From Plectrocnemia conspersa (Eukaryota > Arthropoda > Insecta > Trichoptera > Polycentropodidae), in contig VTFK01000246.1 of the NCBI GenBank assembly GCA_009617715.1, positions 427,681 through 491,680 of the forward strand: a DNA stretch of 64,000 bases, given 5' to 3'. Numbering within the stretch: position 1 is the stretch's first letter; every line of letters begins with the position of its first letter. Under the pieces are notes generated by a model that saw only the letters and a list, made by a program, of their open reading frames with translations, made no database searches and was not told the origin of the DNA. Below, one piece after another: positions 51,331 through 64,000 of the stretch. Position numbers and translations under genes: made by a program.

Positions 51331-51982
51331 ATTTAAAGAAAAACAATACAATATTTTTAGAACCAGTATAAAAAAAGATTAACTTGTGAAGAATAATTTT
51401 AAAAAAATATATAAGTTTATTAAAATTAGTATTACTTGCATTACTCCACAAACGTAAGTTAAAACAGGTCTGAATTTTATACCTTTACTTCCCCATTTGA
51501 AAATAAGCTAATATCTGTATTAGCAGTTAGTCTATAGGCCAGCCCCAGTCCCAAATCTTAACCTTAGCTTGACTTTTTCTATATATATTGTATCAGTTTG
51601 CTCTATAAGTTTTTTGAGGTGTAAGTTAAATGAGCTAAAAATTAAAACGTGTAATACTTTTACTAAATTATATACTTTCAATATTTTTCTACAATTATTT
51701 ACCACGCGTTAATATTTTTTTCTATATCCTATTCAAAAAATAATGTATTTTGGACACAATAACTTTAATGTCGTTTTTATATCCATTTTGTAAAATATAT
51801 ATGCAATTCGACTCAAAAATAAATCTTTAAGTCTTAGAATCATGGCAATAATAAATGATTTTAGAATATAAGTTTATTGAAATTTACTTCAGACAATTTA
51901 TGTGACACCCATATTCTGCAAATTGACACCTTTCCTAACTTGTTATATGTCTGTGAACTAATGTAGATGTCACATTAATAGC
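51331..51982. other. AT-rich non-coding stretch
   Basis: No recognisable gene or repeat. Confidence 0.4.
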
Positions 51983-53830
51983 TTAACGCCCGTGGACTCG
52001 TATACGAGTCTTGAAAGAGTAGCCGTGGACACATGCTTGAGTCCTGTTTCATGCGTTTTATTTTATTACAAAATACTGGGATACTATCAAGTTTGCCTCT
52101 ACGTGATTATGAAAGATGGTAATATACTATTTATATATAATAGCAAATAAAAAATAAATAATATTTTTCTTCAAATTTTTATAAAAAAAAGTCGTTTTAT
52201 CCCATTGCATCGCAATGCAACGAGTCGTCGCCTTTTTGGGGAACATGACTTTTTTTTAATTATTTCATCTAAAAAATAATATTTTACGTTACACTCCTTA
52301 AACAGAAATAAACTTTAGGGTCAAAACTATTTGACTAGGTAAGCATAAAATCAATCCAACGAAAAGAAATTGAAACATTCTCGAAAGAAAGTTCTTACAC
52401 CTAAAATATATTATTGCCAAATTAAAAATTTAAAACGTTACGGTATATGTAAATTAATTAGTAAGCACAGTAATCAAAGAACTTTCAATAAATAGTATTT
52501 ATTAGCTTACGAACATTTTTATTGATGTTTATTATTTTGATATTCCCTCATCATTTGGAAAACCGCAATGAGGAAAAAACCGAAACTATGAGAAAAAGCT
52601 ACAATTAGGATAAATTATGGCTGTATTAATTTATTGCCGTCATTAAGTAAAATATTAAATTTAAATATTATTGTGCTTTAAAGAATATCTGAGGAATAAA
52701 ATCATGAACAAATAAATATGTTTTATTTTTCATTCCTAATATTTTATATAAATTACCAATGGTTGCCATGGTTATAAACCAGTTAATAATAATTTAATAA
52801 TATGCATGTTTAAATGCTTCTATAATTTTTTGTTAAAAACGATTTATAAAAAATATATATTTATATTATAATATAATTTGCACTCACCAAATTTTTCGGC
52901 GTCCGTTTTCCGCATACAACTGTCACAAACACATATATTTTTATAATTGCACTGATAAACTACACTATATCCTTATTTTTATTTATTTTTATTATTACCA
53001 CTTTTTTTATCAGAACAAACACGACACTTTATTTTCACATATTTCTTCCCACTTTTTATTTTTTTTGGTTGATGATTTTTTAGCTTATCCGAAAGGCTTT
53101 CTGGTGGACCGACAGTACGGGCACGGCAAGATGTTTTAAAAACCGTTGAAATGTCTTCAGAATCGATAGATTCCACTGAATTCTGTTTTTATTTTGAGTA
53201 AGGCTAAAAGATGGACCTTTAGCCTTACTCAAAATAAAATCTTTTAATTTCATTTTGCCGTTACGATTGAGATTTTGATAGACATGGAACGAATTAAACA
53301 TTGCGCGTGTAAATAAAGAAAAAAACTAGCATTCCATTGTTTTTTTAAATATTACGTAACTAGGTATCGGCGTGATCAACAACTTTCATATATTTATTAT
53401 GGTCCACTATACATTGAGCTGGTCGTTCTGTTTGCTTTTCCCGTGTCATCTGGCTGTTTATCAAAAATAAATATCATTCTGAAATTTTGTTTTCTAAATT
53501 AGAATAAGCATTTAACCTTAGGAGCCTTAATTTCATATCTTTGAGAGATTTTGGCAGACCCTTATTTTTCCGGATTCTACAAAGTTCTGTTTCCCTAAAA
53601 AGAAATCCTTTGCGAGTATAACAATATTATATAAATTGTCAGCATAAACACTGTGCCACTTGCCCTGATATCGATCTAGTACATTCATTACCGTGTTTAC
53701 GAATCTTCCTGCATTTCCGGTGTTTAATTTTAAATTACATATATAAACAGTATCCGATTCGCAAATTATTCTATTTAATATTTCATATTTGGACCAAAAT
53801 ATCCCGTTACTAAATAACAATATTGATTTG
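51983..53830 (-). mobile_element. piggyBac-like transposon remnant (DDE_Tnp_1_7)
   Basis: The minus frame at 53533-53820 ends in VMNVLDRYQGKWHSVYADN, then LYNIVILAKDF: the piggyBac segment with the conserved Asp-Asn (D in YADN). Downstream, RPAQCIVDHNKYMKVVDHAD near 53385-53450 is the DYNKxMGGVDxAD block carrying a further catalytic Asp. After it come basic/cysteine text (IKCRVCSDKK near 53005-53035) and CVCDSCMRK near 52908-52935, which fit the C-terminal cysteine-rich finger. Stops and frameshifts break the gene. TTAA at 51983-51986 followed by CGCCCGTGGAC is a plausible 3' boundary, since piggyBac targets TTAA. The 5' end was not found. Confidence 0.8.
53187..53239. repeat. Perfect 22-bp-arm hairpin inside the piggyBac remnant
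   Basis: The arms at 53187-53208 and 53218-53239 are exact complements around a 9-base loop. The inverted duplication interrupts the piggyBac coding remnant. Confidence 0.9.
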
Positions 53831-55469
53831 ACTATTGTTTACAAACACCGAAGGAATAGTAAAATTATTGTTAATTTATAAAAAGTTATACTTTTTTGCA
53901 AATGTAAGAAAAAAACGCATTGACTAATTGGACAACTTCATATATATACTATAACTTAATTAGCATGTTAAAAAATACATTTTAATAATTAATATCTGAT
54001 AAAACATAAGATGGGTAGTTATTATGAAACCATTAAAAGTAAAATAAAAAATCACAAAAAATAGCAATCAATTTCGGAATACTATTATTGCGAAACAAAA
54101 ATGTTAAGCACGCGTAATCCAAACGTCATCTTAATTCAGGGCAGTAGTGCAATTAAATATTAAATAAAATTCAGCAATGTATTTTTAAAGTCAACTAAAA
54201 AAATACATTTACAACATAATTTTTATTTTTAATTATTTTCAGTTTTAAAACATATAGATTTAATAATACCGAATGAATGAATTTTTTAATTTTCGCTTCG
54301 TATACTACATTTTCTCATTTAATACGTCCAAGGAATATGATTTTTGCTTTTCACGAAACATGAATTATATTTTTTATTATTTTTTAATATGTCGTTATTT
54401 TTATAAATGAAAATATTTTCCTTCTTGACTTGGATGAATTATTGCTATAACGCTCGAGGACCGGGCGAGGAGCGCAAAAATAAGGCTCGAAGGGTCAAAA
54501 TTCTCACGAGCATGAATCAATATTTCGAAATTAAAAACGATATATTATTATACTTAAATTTATAGGTACGCCTATTTCTCTTAATCGCGTCATAAATTTA
54601 ATGTAATTGCTTGTTGAGCGCCATAATGAGTGCATTAGAATAATTCGAAGAAAACATATCGCTCTTCGATATTACAATCCAACATAATTAATTAACTGCT
54701 TATATATTACTTCTATGGGTAATATTGCGGTAATCGATACCCACCCCAAATACGCTGTTAATAAACAAAATGTAGTTATTAAATCAGGGACGAAACAAAA
54801 AGGGCAATTCGAACAAAAAGGATCTAAGGAAAGGGCGCAATTAAAATAATGGCTAGGGAAAAAGTATATACAAAAAAGAGCATATATGGTTATATTCGAT
54901 TTTTCTGACCTTACATAATGGAACTAGGCGTGTCACAGAGATATATATTTTACCTTAATATCCACTTCATATATATGTGAGTATCCACTTGAGATTTATT
55001 ATATAATTTATGGATTCTAAATTGTTTCTGTGTGTAAATGGCAATTTCTACTATTGTTATTTTTTATTTTTTAATTATATATTATATATTTAAGAAAATA
55101 TGTTTTTTACATAATTTTATAATTAACATATATTTTAATCTTATACTTGATTATTTTATCACGTTTTTAATACTACCAAGATATAGACATTATTTTGGAA
55201 AATGAATAGGTTCAGTAGTTTTCCGTTTCATACGTCGATTTTATTATTAAGATGTATGGGAAAAAATATTTACAGAATAACATATTTTTATTGTGATAAT
55301 TCTATGATAACTCACTAAACAATTAAAAAAGGAGAAAAAATATAAATAATAATGAAAAAAATATGATAAAAGTATGGTTGTATTTTGAGGTAGATATTTG
55401 TCGATCGTTTGTGGATCTTGACGAGGTTGCTACAATACAATCTTGATAATTATATTTTACACAAAAACT
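53831..55469. other. Non-coding DNA with GC-richer island at 54.43-54.70 kb
   Basis: The island near 54430-54700 has raised CG content and no open frame of note. The rest is AT-rich without recognisable features. Confidence 0.3.
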
Positions 55470-55580
55470 CATACTTCACTAATTAATGTTGCAAAATAAA
55501 ACCAATTTGGATTGAACATTTTGCCTCATCCCTATATTCCTCTGACCTTTTTCCTACTTATTATTTCTCATATTTCTTTT
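55470..55580 (+). pseudogene. Mariner-type transposase scrap
   Basis: The sequence encodes, with a frameshift at about 55530, LPHP followed by YSSDLFPTYYFSYFF. This aligns with the LPHPPYSPDLxPxDYHFF motif of mariner transposases. Only this block is recognisable. Confidence 0.45.
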
Positions 55581-56069
55581 TGATACGAAATTTAATAATC
55601 AGTCCCTGTGACGACTTAACAACCTCTTAAAATTGAGATGCTTATAAACTTCTAAGAATTTATATATTGTTAAATCTTTGATAAAATAGCATTTCTGTAT
55701 GTGAATATTATTTTAATTAATTATTATTTAATAATTGTGGTCAAAATAATATGGCGTTAAAATATCAACGTATGCGTAGACGAAATAGATAAATAATCAT
55801 ACTTGAACTTACAAATTTTTATCTGAATCTCTGAGTTTATTTCATATTGTCATTTAGTTAAAAATGTAAGCACTATGCTTCAACTGGTTTCTTTAATGTA
55901 TAATGATGACCTTTATTCATACCTGTTGAAAATGAACCGATAAAAAGTTATTAAGGGTGAGACTTCATTAAAAAATTGATTACGATGGCATTATATTAAG
56001 TTTTGAACATTATATAAATACACTAAAAAATAGTTTTATATAAAATAGCATAGTATTAAAAACATGCTA
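55581..56069. other. AT-rich non-coding stretch
   Basis: No recognisable features. Confidence 0.4.
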
Positions 56070-56870
56070 TACTCTTACATCATTCTTAAAATGCAATACG
56101 AATAGAAGTTCTGTCGTGTTTTTATTGGAAAAGTGCCCCTTCTTTTTCTCCTTATATTCGATCGGTATGCTCGCCTGTAAAAAGTTGATAAAGAACGTCG
56201 GCAAAACGGGGTGAATCCGTGCTTTAATGGTGATAAATGGTTAAGTTTCTTCGAATGCATCTTATTTCCTCGCAAACGAGAGGGTTTCTCGGTACGCTGC
56301 GCCTCCCGATTAATCTTCCCGCAGAGCCTCCGGTGTCCCGAAAAAAAGGTTCCGCCTGAGATTCATTGTTGCCATATTTCTTTCCGTTGTTTATCCTGAA
56401 GTAATTTGTTTAACTTGCCGTGGAGCGAAAAAAGCGGGGCCCTTATATACTCGTGACACCGTGCCACCCCGAATTAATGGGCCCCGCTGATCATGCAAAT
56501 CCTCAAGTATATCCGGATCGTTATCGACTCTGTTCCTGGTAGGTAGTCTCTTTGTCGAGTATGAAAGCTCTTATGCTAATGCCAAGAACCGACACGCGAA
56601 TTAACGATATCATATTTATTTCTCGAATTTGGACGATGATGTAGTATACGCACGAATCGAGCGAATTTATGATCAAAGATATTTTGGAAAGCCCACATGC
56701 CACGTCGGAAGTCGTCTCAAATATTTTATGTAAAAATATGTAAAACTTAATCTCTGTAGAGCGCAAACGCGTCCAGAAATGGAAAAGTTGACGTATGTGA
56801 AGACGAGTTATAAGAAAAAACAGAAATCGTTTAATACTTTACCGTCTCAAATCGCGTTCAATGTGAAAGG
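56070..56870. other. GC-richer island, candidate conserved non-coding DNA
   Basis: This is the largest strongly GC-shifted island. It includes a perfect 10-bp inverted repeat AGCGGGGCCC (56433-56442) and GGGCCCCGCT (56479-56488), closely followed by ATGCAAAT (56493-56500), the POU octamer. Frames of 60-80 codons occur on both strands but are not recognisable. Confidence 0.35.
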
Positions 56871-58239
56871 TATGACATGAATTTTGATTCAAAATTAAAT
56901 ATCATATTCTGCTTTATATAAGAATTGATGATACTACTAAAATACAATTTATTATTATATATCAATTACATATGTCCAGTGTCAGCTATTTTACTTATAA
57001 GAGCAAAGATTTAAATATCAGCTTTATGATAAATATATTTTTACAAGTCTAATATCAAAAAAAGATTTTTAGAATTCAACCAATTTATTTTTACACAAAA
57101 ATATCCAGATGTGTTTGGTCATCTAGAGTCTAGATCAAAAAACACATAAAAAACACACACACAATATAGTGTAGATCTTAGACTGTATTGGTTATATTTT
57201 ACAAATAAATAACTGCTTCACTCAATGTTTTCACTTAAGTTAAACTGCTATTTAATTTATTTAAAATATTTATGTTCATGGTCACGCGTTTATTTTTATA
57301 GTTAAGGCAAAATGATTTGTATTGAATCTTTTATGTTGTAATTGCTTCAATAGTAGCTTTTTGTTTGGGACGCTATACTTGAATGTCTTGAAGGTGATTC
57401 TTAATCTGTTAAGAATCACCTTCAACGCAAGAATAAAGTCTGTGGTTAAAAAACTCTTTGAAGCTATATAGTAGTCCAAGCATCAAGGCTTGAAAATTAA
57501 AATTGTGTCTCTTAGATTTATTGCGAACATCGGAAAGCTAAAATCCGCATCTAAAATAACCAAAAAAACTGGTTGACTAACCGGGTCTTATCAATTGCTG
57601 AAATTATTTAGACCCTCGACATGTCTATTTATATCTATCAAAATCTTTTAAAATAAAATGAAATATTTTTTATAATTTAAAGGAATAAGGGATGTGGGTA
57701 AGGTAAATCGTTTAAAAATATTCCTTACGAATAAGCTGGTTATGAATCAGATAAAAACGTTTTTCTTTATATTTAATTTATTCAAAAATATATATACACG
57801 TATTTCGTTTTAAATTAATTCAATGATGAAAAATATCTTACACATTAATTGTAATTCATAAATAATATTATTTACGCTTTCTTTATTGTTAATGTTATAT
57901 ACATTTATTAAATTGAAACAAGAATATAACTCTCGTATAATTTATAATAATGATATAATATAACATTTTTTTTCGAACAACCTTAACATTCTATATAAAA
58001 AGAGGTATTTTTTTATATAATTCATAAATTTTTTATATTATTTTTTGATATGATTGATAAATAAAATTGGATAGTTACAGCTGTATTTTTTATAATATGC
58101 ATGTAAGTGAAAACGTAAAGTTTAACTACGGTCGTAAAAAAATATTAACAATAAAAACTTTAATAAACAGTCTTCGTCGTATCGTTTACCATTCACGTAC
58201 ATTTTAAAGCCATCGTTTAATACTTCAACGTAGACCATT
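56871..58239. other. AT-rich stretch downstream of the Dpr-like gene, with one hairpin
   Basis: No genes recognised. A perfect 17-bp-arm hairpin lies at 57388-57404 / 57409-57425 (loop TCTG). Confidence 0.5.
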
Positions 58240-58247
58240 ATTTTTGT

Positions 58248-58253
58248 TTTATT
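58248..58253 (-). terminator. Candidate poly(A) signal of the Dpr-like gene
   Basis: AATAAA on the minus strand, about 62 bases after the stop codon at 58315-58317. The position is good, but the hexamer is common in AT-rich DNA. Confidence 0.45.
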
Positions 58254-58314
58254 CAATTTTATTTTTATCAATAATATGTATGCGTAATGTACTTTTTTAT
58301 GTATCGAAAAACGT

Positions 58315-62409
<4,095 letters not shown>

Positions 62410-64000
62410 CTGTAAAACAAATATAATATTAATATTATTATTTTTATTTTCTAGAATAGAATACAAAAATATAGGGAGCTTTAAAAAATAAAGCCTGGAT
62501 ATTATGCTTATCTTAACAATTCTACAAATACCTCAACATACATACTTTACGTATATGAGCATTTTTAAATTTAAATATCAATAATGAACGCAATCTTATT
62601 ATTAAATTTAGGGAGAGCGACAATCATGTTTCGTATTTTCATTTTATATTATAGATCTATTTTAATATTACATTAACATAATTTAAATGCCGAAAAACCA
62701 CGATAAAAGTTAGTTCAAAGGTCAAATATAATTTTACACTGCAAAGGTTAAGCAGTGAATATAACTTTATTGTATTCGCAAGATCGATTCAGTGAAATCA
62801 GACTACGTCAAAAAACGAATTAATTGTTCACGTCATACTGTTGCATGGCGAGTTCTTTAGAAATATTTGAAAGGCGCTGAAGTGGCTGATAAAATATCTG
62901 CAAGCGATAGACCGTCTATTTTATTACAAACGGTCTGAGGTTGCAAAGCTTAACAAAAGTCGTAGTTTTCAGAAAAAAAAAAAATTAAACTTATTTGACG
63001 ATACCGAGATTGTATATACTAACTTAGACAAAAATTAAATTGAATTAGGAATTATCCAAACTTAACCTATTTTTGAATTTCTGGTATCATAACTAGATTC
63101 TCGGCTGTGGCATATAAAAATTACTCAGCTCGTTGGTTTTCAGAATCATAGATGTGAGAGTTTGCAACATCTTTGATCACACCTCTTTTCAGTGTACAGT
63201 GGATCTTTCGTCATTAACCAGAGCAAACAGCGCGGATCTATCACGCCCTTGGCTACCCGGGCTAACACCACAGCGAGCCAGCGTCAAGCGTCTGCGCCCT
63301 CGGATAATGTGCTCCGTAAATAATTTTATATGTTTATTTATTCATTACTTTTTTTTGTGCTTTTTATATTATTTTAATTCTTGGAACAATAATACGTTTG
63401 AAGTTTTGTTTTAAATATAACAATGGCTTTAATTTAAACATTACCAAAGCTCTCATATTTTTATTTTATTTATTTTTTTATTTTTTTAGATTAAATTAAG
63501 ACCATCGTGGCCTAACAGGTTACCCCAATGCGCCACGATGGTCGAAAACAAATTTTAAATTTATAAAACAAAAAAAAAACGTATATATACATAAATAGAA
63601 CAAGACTTAAAAGTAATAAACATAACAAAAAATTATAAAATATCAAAATTAAATGAGACAAACTGGATCAGCTCCTTGTAGCTAACATTAAACAGGTCAA
63701 TATGTAATGCAAGCGTATTAAGGAGCCGTATGGCCACAGCCATAGGCGAGTCGGCAAGTGCGGATGTCCTAGCCCTAACTGCCATCAAGAGGTCTCGATC
63801 GTGATTCTCGAAAATGTTGGAACCCAAAACTGAATTCCTCGAGAATAGCTGGATTGTCGAAACAGCACCTTTTAGTAGTTTGAAAAAATGCTTAGCGACA
63901 TACAGCTTTTCTGCGAGAGAATTCAGCGAATCATATCCCAACGCCCAAAGAAAAGGCGCTGGGATATAAGTACGGATAATAACCAAATGTCCTTTGTAAA
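62410..64000. other. Upstream intron of the Dpr-like gene with transposon scraps
   Basis: At 62790-62960 the plus strand reads NCSRHTVAWRVL and AEVADKISASDRPSIL, resembling the Tc1-type helix-turn-helix (SRxTVxxxLKxxKETGSVxDKxRSGRP). A GC-richer block at 63130-63330 and a 117-codon minus frame at 63633-63986 are unidentified. A 12-bp perfect inverted repeat (GACCATCGTGGC, 63500-63511 and 63532-63543) lies between them. I found no first-Ig-domain exon here. Confidence 0.4.

Noticed and set aside
1527..56500. POU octamers (ATGCAAAT/ATTTGCAT) in several islands, e.g. near 1530, 38755, 41400 and 56493
   Set aside because: My rough estimate at this base composition is about five such octamers in 64 kb by chance, so their number alone means nothing.

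Overview
This is an AT-rich (about two-thirds A+T by eye) eukaryotic window, almost certainly from an insect. The evidence is one complete spliced odorant receptor of the insect-only 7tm_6 family, the 3' part of a Dpr-type immunoglobulin gene (an arthropod neuronal adhesion family), and decayed insect-type transposons (Jockey- and RTE-like LINEs, piggyBac, mariner and several hAT lineages). The short introns and the transposon mix fit Lepidoptera, but the order is an inference. There are no bacterial operons, CRISPR arrays or intact tRNA/rRNA genes.

Layout. 1-17.5 kb is mostly unannotatable AT-rich DNA. It holds GC-richer islands (1.5-2.1, 5.9-6.1, 8.8-9.9, 10.1-10.97 and 14.8-15.3 kb), a foldback element (11.08-11.40 kb), a tRNA-derived SINE head (12.24 kb), a dead mariner (12.4-13.2 kb), and a 192-bp tandem repeat ending in a 39-bp-arm hairpin (16.6-17.0 kb). 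The odorant receptor (+) is at 17504-19098, four exons and 418 codons. From 19 to 58 kb lie transposon remnants: a hAT deletion copy with perfect 8-bp target duplications inside an older repeat (24.2-25.4 kb), a second hAT (29-30.2 kb), LINE pieces (27.6-28.1, 34-36.1, 42.4-42.9 and 46.1-46.6 kb), a hAT-type MITE beside a mariner fragment (36.3-36.6 kb), a third hAT (47.9-49.3 kb), a piggyBac (52-53.8 kb) and further mariner scraps. Between them are GC-richer islands that may be conserved non-coding DNA or further decayed repeats.

The Dpr-like gene (-) occupies 58.3-62.4 kb and runs off the right edge. Three coding exons join in frame: two make the membrane-proximal Ig domain and the last encodes a C-terminal tail with a hydrophobic, possibly GPI-anchor, end. 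Its 3.4-kb intron contains a hAT scrap and a 360-bp (AT)n tract.

The two genes are functionally independent: one is a chemosensory receptor, the other a neuronal cell-surface recognition protein. I found no clear new multi-gene system. The most useful new observations are the two gene models, a pair of similar unexplained non-coding elements 12 kb apart (21.5 and 33.7 kb), the long near-perfect hairpins, and the nested transposon structures.
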